A stretch of DNA of 64,000 nt from Nitrosomonas sp. (GCA_016710135.1 JADJLM010000001.1:806001-870000), one strand, 5' to 3'. Positions 1 through 8,187 are shown, counted from the stretch's first letter. Numbers and translations: made by a program. Notes: generated from the letters alone by a model not told the origin.

Positions 1-1
1 A

Positions 2-937
2 GGGCTGACTCGACTTCGCCAAGCGCTGGATTACGATGCGCAATTGCAATCCCCTTATCAGCTACTGGAGTCCGCTGCGGTTCAATTGCAAGAAGGGATT
101 CATGAATTGAAACAGTATCAGAAGCGGCTTGATTTAGATCCTCAGCGGTTGCAAGATATTGAGGAGCGAATCGCTGCAGTTCACGCCATGGCACGAAAAT
201 ACCGCTGTGATATCGAATCATTGCCCGCACAACTGCAGTCAGTACATGACCGCTTGCAGGTGCTATGTGGAGAATTCTCGGGTGAAGATTTGATCGAGGC
301 GGAAGCCAGTGCTAGACAGCACTATGAAGCAGTTGCGCAACAATTGACACTTTCACGCGCTGGGGCAGCGCAATCGCTTGCAAAGCAAGTGACACAAAGC
401 ATACAAAATTTGGCGATGGCAGGGGGGATTTTTGTAATCAATCTGATTCCAGTCGATCAGGGTAATACAAATGGGTTTGAGCAGATCGAGTTTCAAGTAT
501 CGCCGCATAAAGATACCCCAGCTCGCTCTTTGACCAAAGTAGCATCAGGGGGTGAACTGTCTCGAATCAGTTTAGCGATACAAGTCATTACTAGCAAGGT
601 GAGTCGCGTTCCTACACTGATATTTGATGAAGTCGATGCCGGAATCGGTGGGCGTGTGGCCGAGATGGTAGGCACATTACTTAAACAATTAGGAAGCACC
701 CATCAAATTTTATGTATTACCCATTTGCCCCAGGTTGCTGCGATGGGTGATCATCACTGGCTTATTACCAAAATAAACGATATGAAACACACTCAGGGCA
801 TTTCAAGTCATATTCAAGACTTGAATCAGCAAGAACGTATCGAGGAAATTGCTCGAATGCTTGGAGGGGCAACGATAACATCGATTACGCAGCAGCATGC
901 AGCAGAAATGTTGCAGAAAGCAAATTCGATAAATTAA
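2..937 (+). CDS. recN: DNA repair protein RecN, C-terminal part (cut by window edge)
   Basis: This is an SMC-like ATPase that acts at double-strand breaks. The reading frame is open from base 2, so the upstream part lies outside the window; about 311 residues are visible out of roughly 550 usual for the family. The visible part starts in the coiled-coil arm (charged, Gln/Glu-rich, first 130 residues) and continues into the C-terminal ATPase lobe. There one sees the ABC signature SGGELSRI near residue 181, a Walker B LIFDEVDAGIGG near residue 206, and the switch-histidine segment THLPQVAAMGDHH near residue 239. It ends directly against the convergent gene remnant on the other strand, with no gap. 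Identification is secure. Confidence 0.95.
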   Translation, partial: GLTRLRQALDYDAQLQSPYQLLESAAVQLQEGIHELKQYQKRLDLDPQRLQDIEERIAAVHAMARKYRCDIESLPAQLQSVHDRLQVLCGEFSGEDLIEAEASARQHYEAVAQQLTLSRAGAAQSLAKQVTQSIQNLAMAGGIFVINLIPVDQGNTNGFEQIEFQVSPHKDTPARSLTKVASGGELSRISLAIQVITSKVSRVPTLIFDEVDAGIGGRVAEMVGTLLKQLGSTHQILCITHLPQVAAMGDHHWLITKINDMKHTQGISSHIQDLNQQERIEEIARMLGGATITSITQQHAAEMLQKANSIN

Positions 938-2172
938 CTACCGGATAAAAAATTGAGTTCCGATCATATCTACCATCATCCTTCGGTAGTGTTCCGATTT
1001 ATTCCCTTGCAAATATTCTAAAGGATTGAAATTATCGGTCAGGACAATTCCTTTGCGCTGATCGATTGCAACCATGCGCTGTTTTAACCATATTAATTGC
1101 TGTGAGTTCAGCGAACTTTGTTCGATCGTGAGTGGTTGCTTGCTCGCAACTAATCACGTGCTGCTTCTGCGACGGCAGGATCAATCTCAATGGTGTCGGT
1201 ACGAATACCTTTGCGTTCAAGGGTAGTTGCCATATGTCCTGCACCTTGTCCAATAAGCAGGGCTTGTTTCATGTTGGGCACAAGATCTGGAATCATTTCG
1301 ACGATTTTCTGATACGTTAATACATTCTCACCATGACTAATACTAGCGGCGCCAATTGTTGACGCGTCGGCGGTTAATAGACGTAGGTTGAGTGAAGGAT
1401 TATCAATGACCCTTACCCACCCATACAAGCTTTCACGCTCAAAGCGTGTTTGATAAGCGTTATCTTGCTGATTGACACGCTCATTGGATAACGGTGTGGT
1501 CGCCAGGAGTATCGATACCCCCATGAAGAAAAAACAGGCTACAAACGATAGTGTTTTGATCAGTGGAATCAAGTGTCGTTCAAAAATTGCAACAATAAAA
1601 GCCAGTACAAAAAGTCCTACTGCAAGGCCCATGATAATTTCACGTGAGCCGATCTGTGGAAATAAATAAAAACCCAGAAAAAGTGTTCCAATCACGCTAC
1701 CTACGGTACTTACGGCATAAATCGACCCCGTGCTGGTTCCAACACCGGCCAAGTTTGCTGTAATGCGTTTAACGGCAAAGGGGCCAACCATGCCAAGCAT
1801 TGTTAGACTGGGGGTAAAAAGAATCAGCGTACTAATGAAAGTCCCAAGTTTCAATCCCAAGTGATCGGTGCTAAGTAACACGGGTTGAATCAACCACGGA
1901 ATCGTTATGGTTAGCAGCGCTGCTAATCCAATGATTAGCGCCAAACCAACCTGTTTAGCACGATCAGCCCAGTACCCGCCGACAAAATAGCCAATTGCTA
2001 GCGCGATCATTGTTACTGAAATGAGTGAAGCCCAGACATATAAGCTAGCGCCGTAAAACGGGGCGATTAAGCGGGTTCCGAGTAGTTCGATGATCATTAC
2101 CGCCGCGCCCGTAAAGAAAACCGTGCAGTACAGCCAGAAGTTTGAAAATAGTGAGCGAGGCATGGATTGCAT
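938..2172 (-). pseudogene. Membrane-anchored spermidine synthase-like protein, internally deleted
   Basis: The first 340 residues (1150-2172) show about seven hydrophobic segments followed by the start of a spermidine-synthase-like methyltransferase fold (nucleotide-binding LLIGQGAGHMATTLER, then EIDPAVAEAARD). The frame then stops. Immediately downstream, in another frame (938 to about 1150), is a recognisable family C-terminus containing GIVLTDNFNPLEYL and a final segment ending GTQFFIR. In full-length relatives of about 500 residues these two parts are separated by roughly 100 residues, which are missing here. I infer an internal deletion of about 300 bp with loss of frame. A one-base sequencing slip cannot explain it. 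The gene sits convergent to recN. Its start lies 60 bp from a palindromic operator-like site. Confidence 0.75.
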
Positions 2173-2231
2173 GTTGGCATTCTTTATCAGTTTGGGAGCG
2201 CCATTGTATAGCGGGTTACTGGAAATTTAAA

Positions 2232-2248
2232 TGCGACAAATTGTCGCA
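2232..2248. promoter_or_regulatory. Operator-like palindrome, copy 1
   Basis: TGCGACAA-A-TTGTCGCA is a perfect 17-bp dyad with a single central base. It lies 60 bp upstream of the minus-strand membrane synthase remnant and about 200 bp upstream of the plus-strand secreted-protein cluster. Two near-identical copies occur at 2360 and 3326. The regulator is unknown. Confidence 0.6.
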
Positions 2249-2280
2249 CTCGGTCATTTAGAGAAATGAGGAAACAAGCA

Positions 2281-2305
2281 CTATCGATCGTTAAATCATC
2301 GATAG
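2281..2305. other. Short hairpin in the divergent intergenic region
   Basis: CTATCGAT and ATCGATAG form an 8-bp perfect stem around a 9-nt loop, between operator-like copies 1 and 2. It has no following T-run, so it is not an obvious terminator. The role is unknown. Confidence 0.35.
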
Positions 2306-2359
2306 ATCAAATAGTTATGGTGTTGAATCGATTGCTTGGAATCCCTGTAGCAAGGGTGG

Positions 2360-2376
2360 TGCGACAATTTGCCGCA
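2360..2376. promoter_or_regulatory. Operator-like palindrome, copy 2
   Basis: TGCGACAA-T-TTGCCGCA matches copy 1 with one mismatch between its half-sites. It lies about 80 bp before the first gene of the secreted-protein cluster. Together with flanking bases it shares a 22-nt block, identical, with the copy at 3326. Confidence 0.65.
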
Positions 2377-2454
2377 TTGATTGTTTCATCGTTGACAAGA
2401 ATAATAATCACCATGAGTGTAAAATAAAGCTTTTTATAACGAGGGGATCGCTCA

Positions 2455-3231
2455 ATGAATCAATTCATAAGCAAGAAATTAATTACACAAGGATTATCAA
2501 TAGTTGTGTCAGCAGTGCTGGCCCAAAGCGCATTCGCGCATACACGCTTAAAAGTACCTGTCATCGATGAAAATGCTGCATTCCATGGTAGTAACTACAA
2601 TGATGTCGTGGTTGCACATGGTTGCCAAAATGAATCGGATGGTAATTCAACGATTGATACCATTGGAACCGTTGTGGTGTTTCCAGATGGCAAAGATTCT
2701 ATTATTACCGTGGATGGTGCGCCGCACAACGGGCAACTCAGTGATTTTGTGACTAACTGGGCAAGTCCTGTCACGATTATTCAAGATCGTAGTGTGTTTA
2801 CACAGCAATCATATATAACTGACTCATTAGGAAATAAATTAGGTTTCTGGGCGGCAGGCGGTAATGGCTTAAAAGCAGGGTATCGTGGATTATTGCCTTT
2901 TGCAACCGCTGGTGTAGTGATTGAATCAACTTCTTGTGCGAAAAGCGTTACTTTTGTTTTAGGTATTGCTGATGTTTGTGAGGTTACCGATAATAATGGA
3001 TTTAGCAATGCGACAGTTCAATTATGGACGCCGGCTGTAGGTTCTAATTTTGATGGGTCAGGGCTACATGGGTTTGACTCACCAGCGACATTAAAAATTA
3101 ATCGTACGATTGCGCCATTGCCTGAATCCTGTGGTGCGGGTTTAGAGGTGGTAGTTAAGCCATCTGCGCAACAATTAAATCGCGACATGAAAGTCATTGT
3201 CGACGGTCAACAAATTTGGCCAAAAAATTAA
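2455..3231 (+). CDS. Secreted four-cysteine protein with predicted N-terminal histidine, paralogue 1
   Basis: I do not recognise a named family with certainty. The 258-residue product has a signal peptide ending SAFA, so the mature chain would begin HTRLKVP. A mature N-terminal His is a known copper ligand in CopC, YcnI and LPMO-type His-brace proteins; copper binding here is inference. Four Cys (in AHGC, TSCAK, DVCEV and PESCGAG) are conserved with the next gene, suggesting two disulfides. A second His directly precedes the first Cys motif. The C-terminus (PSAQQLNRDM to GQQIWPKN) is also shared. The ATG is preceded by GAGGGG at good spacing. The pair with the next gene is a tandem duplication and probably the main structural product of the cluster. 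Confidence 0.75.
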   Translation: MNQFISKKLITQGLSIVVSAVLAQSAFAHTRLKVPVIDENAAFHGSNYNDVVVAHGCQNESDGNSTIDTIGTVVVFPDGKDSIITVDGAPHNGQLSDFVTNWASPVTIIQDRSVFTQQSYITDSLGNKLGFWAAGGNGLKAGYRGLLPFATAGVVIESTSCAKSVTFVLGIADVCEVTDNNGFSNATVQLWTPAVGSNFDGSGLHGFDSPATLKINRTIAPLPESCGAGLEVVVKPSAQQLNRDMKVIVDGQQIWPKN

Positions 3232-3269
3232 CTCAGTTGGTTTATTAATATAATTATTTTTCCTCCCTC

Positions 3270-3316
3270 CTACACAGACATGGATTATCCTTGCACCCAT
3301 TGTCTGTGTAGTTTTT
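3270..3316 (+). terminator. Probable Rho-independent terminator or attenuator after paralogue 1
   Basis: CTACACAGACA (3270-3280) pairs perfectly with TGTCTGTGTAG (3301-3311) and is followed at once by TTTTT. The loop is about 20 nt. It lies 38 bp after the stop codon and 10 bp before operator-like copy 3, so paralogue 2 probably has its own promoter. Confidence 0.7.
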
Positions 3317-3325
3317 CTATGGGGG

Positions 3326-3342
3326 TGCGACAATTTGCCGCA
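3326..3342. promoter_or_regulatory. Operator-like palindrome, copy 3
   Basis: The 17-bp core is identical to copy 2. With its flanks it forms a 22-nt block found twice, from GGTGCGACAA to GCCGCATTG. It lies about 70-100 bp upstream of paralogue 2. Repeating the site before each paralogue suggests that one regulator controls both. Confidence 0.65.
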
Positions 3343-3444
3343 TTGTTAAGCAATGTGTAAAAGCAGATAATCGAAGCAACCTGATTCGCGAATGGTTAAT
3401 AAAAGAGTTAAAAAATGAATGATAAAAATTTGATGAGGGAAAAA

Positions 3445-4209
3445 ATGAAACAAATGACTAGTGCAAGGGCGTTAGTACTTTCCGCAGTTTCAACTGCTTT
3501 GATTGGAATAGGAATGAATGCGTTGGCCCATACGCGGTTGGATATTCCAACCATGGTTGAAGGGACACGGACGATCAATCATGTTGTGATTACGCATTCT
3601 TGTGGTGATACCAAAAGAACGATTGGTACCTCAGTGGTCTTTCCTGATGGCGTGGACTCAACGATTCTTGTGGGTGGGCAACCGCATACAGGATCATTGA
3701 CTGATTTTGTTGAGAATTGGGGAAATACCAATCAGATGATAATGAATAAAGCAGTTTTCGCCGTGGGTGATGAGAAAACACAGAATGGAAATGTCGTTGG
3801 TTTTTGGGCGGGTGGTGGTGAGGGAATGCCAAATAATCTCTATTCAACCGTGCCATTTAGAGCAAGTGCTGTGAATATTGCTGCAGCGTCTTGCGCAAAA
3901 AGTGTAAAATTTTACGTTTCGATCGTAGACATTTGTGAAATTACCGGGATTGATGAATTACGTGCTGGAACGGGTGAGGCTGGCGGTGTTGCTAATTTAT
4001 GGACACATAATAATTTAGGAACACCCTATGATCGCGTAAGCGCAACTGACGATGGTCCTGCATCATTGGTGATTACGCGTGATTTAACCAAAAAACCATT
4101 ACCTGAGTCGTGTGGCGCAGGTGTCGATGTGGAAGTGAAACCATCTGCAGCACAAATTAACCGCGATATGCCGATCATTTATAACGGGCAACAAGTTTGG
4201 CCGAAATAA
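3445..4209 (+). CDS. Secreted four-cysteine protein with predicted N-terminal histidine, paralogue 2
   Basis: Paralogue of the preceding gene, with the same plan. The signal peptide ends NALA, the predicted mature start is HTRLDIP, a THSC motif matches AHGC, and the other Cys motifs are ASCAK, DICEI and PESCGAG. The C-terminus GQQVWPK is shared. I chose the ATG at 3445 (254 residues) because GAGGG sits just upstream and the signal peptide then matches paralogue 1. An in-frame ATG at 3415 would add ten residues. Function is not known to me; the two N-proximal His residues, paired cysteines and neighbouring thioredoxin suggest a disulfide-stabilised periplasmic metal-binding protein. The residues are directly visible; metal binding is inference. 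Confidence 0.75.
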   Translation: MKQMTSARALVLSAVSTALIGIGMNALAHTRLDIPTMVEGTRTINHVVITHSCGDTKRTIGTSVVFPDGVDSTILVGGQPHTGSLTDFVENWGNTNQMIMNKAVFAVGDEKTQNGNVVGFWAGGGEGMPNNLYSTVPFRASAVNIAAASCAKSVKFYVSIVDICEITGIDELRAGTGEAGGVANLWTHNNLGTPYDRVSATDDGPASLVITRDLTKKPLPESCGAGVDVEVKPSAAQINRDMPIIYNGQQVWPK

Positions 4210-4223
4210 CACGATCGAATTGT

Positions 4224-4265
4224 TTTTCTGCTGGGATTGCTTATGTTAGTAATACCAGCAGAAAA
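4224..4265. other. Intercistronic hairpin
   Basis: TTTTCTGCTGG (4224-4234) pairs perfectly with CCAGCAGAAAA (4255-4265) around a 20-nt loop. It lies between paralogue 2 and the next small secreted protein. The architecture resembles the hairpin at 3270, but there is no T-run after it on the plus strand. It could stabilise the upstream mRNA or partly terminate. Confidence 0.5.
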
Positions 4266-4282
4266 TTGATCAAATCAATTTT

Positions 4283-4765
4283 ATGGAGCGCATCATGGAA
4301 CAATGGAATCTGCTTGGTAGAAAAAAATTCATGAGTCGATTTATCGCTACGGTTGCTTTGTTTGGACTGATTCAATCAAGTCATGCCCATGATGCGGCAG
4401 CAACCATGGATCCGGCAGGTAATAGTGCGACATTTACCGGCTATGGATTCGTAACCTGTTTTGATGATGGTAATGGTCCTGCAGATAAGTTGGTTGCGAG
4501 TGTTAGAGATCATTCTTCTCCCGTTCCAGGGTTATTGGTTAATTTACAAATTTTGAAAGGAAACCGAGCGATGAGTGTTACTGATTCTATTTCCGGTGAT
4601 GGAACCAATAGTCCGGTGATTAGTGTTAAAGGCGGAAATGGGGTTTATCTGATCATGGTCAATAAAACAGCGCCAGGCGCCCGTGATTTCTCGATTGAAT
4701 ATCACTGCATGACTGCCAATGATGTGCATACGGGAACCGATATCGGCGTCTATCAGTTTGAATAG
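4283..4765 (+). CDS. Small secreted protein with predicted N-terminal histidine
   Basis: Unrecognised product of up to 160 residues. The first ATG at 4283 gives a long charged N-terminus. The ATG at 4331 (MSRFIATVALFG) would give a cleaner signal peptide ending SSHA, with the mature chain beginning HDAAATMDP. Two Cys (FVTCFDD and EYHCMTA) could form one disulfide. The rest is a compact, beta-rich-looking domain. It follows paralogue 2 by 73 bp and precedes the thioredoxin gene by 52 bp, all on the same strand, so it probably belongs to the same operon. It shares the predicted His start with both preceding proteins, and I see no other resemblance to them. Confidence 0.65.
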   Translation: MERIMEQWNLLGRKKFMSRFIATVALFGLIQSSHAHDAAATMDPAGNSATFTGYGFVTCFDDGNGPADKLVASVRDHSSPVPGLLVNLQILKGNRAMSVTDSISGDGTNSPVISVKGGNGVYLIMVNKTAPGARDFSIEYHCMTANDVHTGTDIGVYQFE

Positions 4766-4817
4766 CGCGATAGATTCCCGCATAATGTCGTATTGGTTTT
4801 GATAGCGAATAATAACA

Positions 4818-5354
4818 ATGAAAATATCCAACAAGCTGTGTGGATTAATGCTCGCGGTTGCTTTAACTTGTTTTACTGTATCGCCGAGTTTTGCGCATCT
4901 TGAAGGCGATGTTCCGCCACCGCAATGTAAATTGACAACACTCGATGGGGAAAATGCGCAGGACTGGAGCACATTAAAAGGCCAAGTAGTTTACGTTGAT
5001 TTCTGGGCTTCTTGGTGTCCGCCTTGTATTCAATCGTTTTCTTTTATGACGCAGTTAACGCATGATTTTAAAGAAAAAGGGTTACATGTAATTGGCGTTA
5101 ATTTGGATGAGGACCAGCAAGATGCTAAAGATTTTCTTATCCAACATCCTGTTAATTTCTCGATACTCATGGACGAAACGAAGCAATGCGCGCAGGATTT
5201 TGGCGTCATTGCCATGCCTTCTACCTACATCATCGATAAGAATGGCCTAGTGCGCCATATCCATCGAGGATTTCGTACGGGTGAAGCAGATAAGCTGCGT
5301 CACTTAATTAAACAATTACTTGCTGAGAACGTTACCTTAGGCAAGGTCAATTAG
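4818..5354 (+). CDS. TlpA-family periplasmic thiol-disulfide oxidoreductase
   Basis: A secreted thioredoxin-fold protein of 178 residues. The signal peptide ends SPSFA and the predicted mature start is HLEGDVP, again a histidine. The redox motif WASWCPPC lies near residue 68, with the cis-proline segment AMPSTYIID near residue 135. TlpA/ResA relatives reduce specific extracytoplasmic disulfides, often on cytochrome c or copper-site assembly proteins. Here the obvious candidate clients are the four-Cys paralogues and the Cys-Gly-Cys lipoprotein encoded beside it. It lies 29 bp upstream of the lipoprotein gene, consistent with co-transcription. Family assignment is firm; the client is inference. 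Confidence 0.88.
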   Translation: MKISNKLCGLMLAVALTCFTVSPSFAHLEGDVPPPQCKLTTLDGENAQDWSTLKGQVVYVDFWASWCPPCIQSFSFMTQLTHDFKEKGLHVIGVNLDEDQQDAKDFLIQHPVNFSILMDETKQCAQDFGVIAMPSTYIIDKNGLVRHIHRGFRTGEADKLRHLIKQLLAENVTLGKVN

Positions 5355-5383
5355 GTTTCATCGTTGTTACAATTTCTAGCTCA

Positions 5384-5602
5384 ATGAAACGATCAACATT
5401 TATTGCGTTGCTGCTCATTAGTTTCTTATTGACTGGTTGCGTCAATGTTGCGCCATGGGAGCGCGGTATTCTTGCTAAACCCCATATGGCATTGGATCCT
5501 CAGCCACTCCAAAGTGGTATTCGTCAGCATAATTATGGAAGCCGTGAGTCTGCAGCAAGTACCAATTCAGCAGGCGGCGGTGGTGGATGTGGGTGTTTCT
5601 AA
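5384..5602 (+). CDS. DUF4266 lipoprotein with Gly-rich Cys-Gly-Cys C-terminus
   Basis: A 72-residue lipoprotein. Lipobox LLTGC places the lipidated Cys at residue 19. The mature peptide is only about 54 residues: a conserved-looking block (VAPWERGILAKPHMALDP), a short polar linker, then five glycines followed by CGCF at the very end. The W-E-R-G block and Cys-rich Gly tail match what I recall of DUF4266. A flexible tail with two Cys one residue apart looks like a metal-binding or redox handle, or a site for modification. The gene is placed between TlpA and the DUF3570 barrel and is presumably an outer-membrane partner of the latter. Its biochemical function is, to my knowledge, undetermined. 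Confidence 0.8.
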   Translation: MKRSTFIALLLISFLLTGCVNVAPWERGILAKPHMALDPQPLQSGIRQHNYGSRESAASTNSAGGGGGCGCF

Positions 5603-5646
5603 CGAGAGCTAGCTCAGTTTTTCTACTAATATAACTCCATCTTCGA

Positions 5647-8187
5647 GTGAGTAAGACCCTTAAAACGCTAACCTCGGCTGCTCTGCTATTACCGGGTTTA
5701 GTCGTTCATACCGGTCAAGCCGCTGATCCAAGCCGAGCTAATATCAATTTTCAATATACTCGTTACCAAGAAGGAAAGCGTGATCTATTGGGAACACGTA
5801 GCGATCTCAATCCTATCATGGTCGATACTTTACATGGGACAGGTGGATTTCTGTTAACCGATCGACTTCGGTTTTCATTTGGTTACACACAAGATACCTG
5901 GTCTGGCGCAACTCCGATTGCGATGACGCCATTTGCTTCAACGGCAGGAAATAAAGAATTTACCCGAATACTACCTACCGGTGAGGTCGTTTCCGGCGCA
6001 TCCCCCTATATTACCGGTATTGAGGATTTCGATCACAATTTAGACCCGCTTCGACAAGATCCAATTGCAGGGCGTGTGGTTGATCCTCGTTCTGTATTAG
6101 TGCTATCTACTGCATCGCCTGAAACCCGTAAACAAGGAGATTTTAGAATGGGTTACGAGTGGGACAATGCAGTAGTGAATTTCGGGGGTGGTTTATCGCA
6201 CGAGAAAGACTATAAATCAAGCTATGGCAATATCAATGGCCGTTTTGACTTCAATCAAAAATTGACTAGTTTAAAATGGGGCGGGGCTTATACCACGAGC
6301 GATACTTCCGCGATTCTCGATCACGATACGTTGAGTTATGTCACACCGCTTGCGTATAACGGGCAAATTGATTTTCAGGATCGATTGAGAATTTTAAGGG
6401 GTAACCGGCAAGATTGGGCAGCCAATATCGGGTTAACGCAAGTGTTGGGAAAAAATTCACTAATCGATGCCAATATTGGGTATACGCATAGTAGCGGTTT
6501 TATGGAAAATCCCTATAAGGCCACGACCGTTATTTTTATCGATCCCGATACCATTAGCCCGAATCCCGCTGATTCCATTCGAGGTAACGTGCGAGCTGTG
6601 TTAGAGCAACGGCCTGATTATAGAAATCAATTAGCGATTAGCAATCGGTTTGTGCAACATATCAGCCCTTTGGATGCAGCGTTACATTTGAATTATAAAT
6701 TTTCATTCGATGATTGGGGGATTAATGCGCATACCTTTGAGAGTGACTGGATTCAGCCGCTATTTGAAGGTTGGACGTTGACCCCACGGATACGTTATTA
6801 CTCACAAAGTGCTGCAGATTTTTATCAGCCTTATCTTTTTTCGAATCAGGCATTTTTAAAAACGATTACTAATAGTGCCGGTGAAACTCAAGCAATTACC
6901 TATGATCCCCGGAAACTGCCACAAGACTTTGCAAGTGATCACCGCTTGGCAAGTTTTGGTTCTTTGAGTGGGGGAATATCCCTCAATAAACGATTTGCAC
7001 GTGGTTTCGAACTTGAGGCGGGGTTTGAATACTATACGCGTGCTAGTGCGTTTGCATTTGGGGGAGGGAATAGTAGTTTTGCCGATTTTGATTACTATGT
7101 TGCTAATGCCGCGCTTAAAATTGGACTTGAAACACTTAATGTGAATCAGATTGGCAGAAACCGCTCTGCGTCAGGTGCAGCGCACGACCATGCGGCACAA
7201 CACGATCATACCTTCATTCCCGCAGGGATCATGTTTGGTCATACGCTCGATAAAGCGGGTGATATCATGGTCGGCTACCGTTTTATGTATGCGCGCCAAA
7301 CAGGCGATATATTGCGCGGATCGCATGCTGCTAGTGATTTGGAAATTGTCAATCAAGCTTGCGGTGATTTGGTCCTTTGCCGCTTCGCACCTGACTATAT
7401 GAATATGCGGATGCATATGTTGGACATCATGTATGCGCCAACACGCTGGTTGAATTTGATGCTGATGCCGCAATTCATGGATATGGAGATGAATCTTCGT
7501 CCACTCGAAGGTCGACCGTCGCTTGCACCAGGAGGGCATGACCATCCTGGCACACCCCACGCAACGGGTGGCGTGGCTGATACCATAATGATGCCACTGA
7601 TCAAACTACTCGATAGGCCTAATCACCGCCTTCATATCGGGTTGGGGCTTAGCGCGCCGACTGGAAGTGTTGATCAGGAAGTCAGACGCATGGCTAAGAT
7701 TGATGGCGGTATCATCCATTTCGATATGCAGCTTGGTAGTGGGACTTGGGATTTCATGCCCAATCTGACCTATACCGGCAGTCATTCTCAATGGTATTGG
7801 GGTGGTCAGCTATATGGTGTGAAGCGTTTAGAAAATCAAAATGAATCTGGTTATCGACTAGGCGATCTTTTCCAAGCCTCGACTTGGGGGGGATATCGCT
7901 TAACGAACTGGTTAGCAACGTCAGTACGCGGTGTTTATACCTCCAGAGGGTCTATTCAGGGTGACTTCAATACGTTTAATGCGCGCATCGGTCCAATGGA
8001 TTTTCCGCATAATCAGGGGGGGCAGTTTTGGGATTTGGGGATTGGAATCAATGCCAGGGTTCCGAGTGGGCGATTGGTCGGTAATCATGTTGCGTTTGAA
8101 TGGTTACAGCCGTTGCGTGATGATTTCAATGGCTATCAACTTGAGCGTCAGGGTGCTTTGTCCGCAACGTGGCATTATAGTTTTTGA
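5647..8187 (+). CDS. DUF3570 outer-membrane beta-barrel protein
   Basis: An 846-residue secreted protein with a signal peptide ending HTGQA and many alternating amphipathic segments, ending WHYSF with a terminal aromatic, as in outer-membrane barrels. The start is GTG at 5647; I see no good Shine-Dalgarno, so the start is less certain. Striking segments are a His cluster near residues 513-523 (AAHDHAAQHDH), a Met cluster near 584-592 (YMNMRMHML), a second Met cluster near 603-613 (LMLMPQFMDMEM), and another His patch near 628 (GGHDHPGTPH). Such His/Met clusters are typical of copper-handling proteins. It is flanked by the DUF4266 lipoprotein and ApbE, an arrangement I recall from other Proteobacteria. 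Copper or electron transfer across the outer membrane is inference. Confidence 0.85.
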   Translation: MSKTLKTLTSAALLLPGLVVHTGQAADPSRANINFQYTRYQEGKRDLLGTRSDLNPIMVDTLHGTGGFLLTDRLRFSFGYTQDTWSGATPIAMTPFASTAGNKEFTRILPTGEVVSGASPYITGIEDFDHNLDPLRQDPIAGRVVDPRSVLVLSTASPETRKQGDFRMGYEWDNAVVNFGGGLSHEKDYKSSYGNINGRFDFNQKLTSLKWGGAYTTSDTSAILDHDTLSYVTPLAYNGQIDFQDRLRILRGNRQDWAANIGLTQVLGKNSLIDANIGYTHSSGFMENPYKATTVIFIDPDTISPNPADSIRGNVRAVLEQRPDYRNQLAISNRFVQHISPLDAALHLNYKFSFDDWGINAHTFESDWIQPLFEGWTLTPRIRYYSQSAADFYQPYLFSNQAFLKTITNSAGETQAITYDPRKLPQDFASDHRLASFGSLSGGISLNKRFARGFELEAGFEYYTRASAFAFGGGNSSFADFDYYVANAALKIGLETLNVNQIGRNRSASGAAHDHAAQHDHTFIPAGIMFGHTLDKAGDIMVGYRFMYARQTGDILRGSHAASDLEIVNQACGDLVLCRFAPDYMNMRMHMLDIMYAPTRWLNLMLMPQFMDMEMNLRPLEGRPSLAPGGHDHPGTPHATGGVADTIMMPLIKLLDRPNHRLHIGLGLSAPTGSVDQEVRRMAKIDGGIIHFDMQLGSGTWDFMPNLTYTGSHSQWYWGGQLYGVKRLENQNESGYRLGDLFQASTWGGYRLTNWLATSVRGVYTSRGSIQGDFNTFNARIGPMDFPHNQGGQFWDLGIGINARVPSGRLVGNHVAFEWLQPLRDDFNGYQLERQGALSATWHYSF

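Noticed and set aside
4544..4972. A 142-codon open frame on the minus strand across the small secreted protein and TlpA
   Set aside because: It has no ribosome site or family features and lies over two well-supported genes on the other strand.
7171..7560. A 129-codon minus-strand frame rich in His, Met and Cys inside the DUF3570 gene
   Set aside because: Its composition simply mirrors the His/Met-rich coding strand; it overlaps the barrel gene completely.
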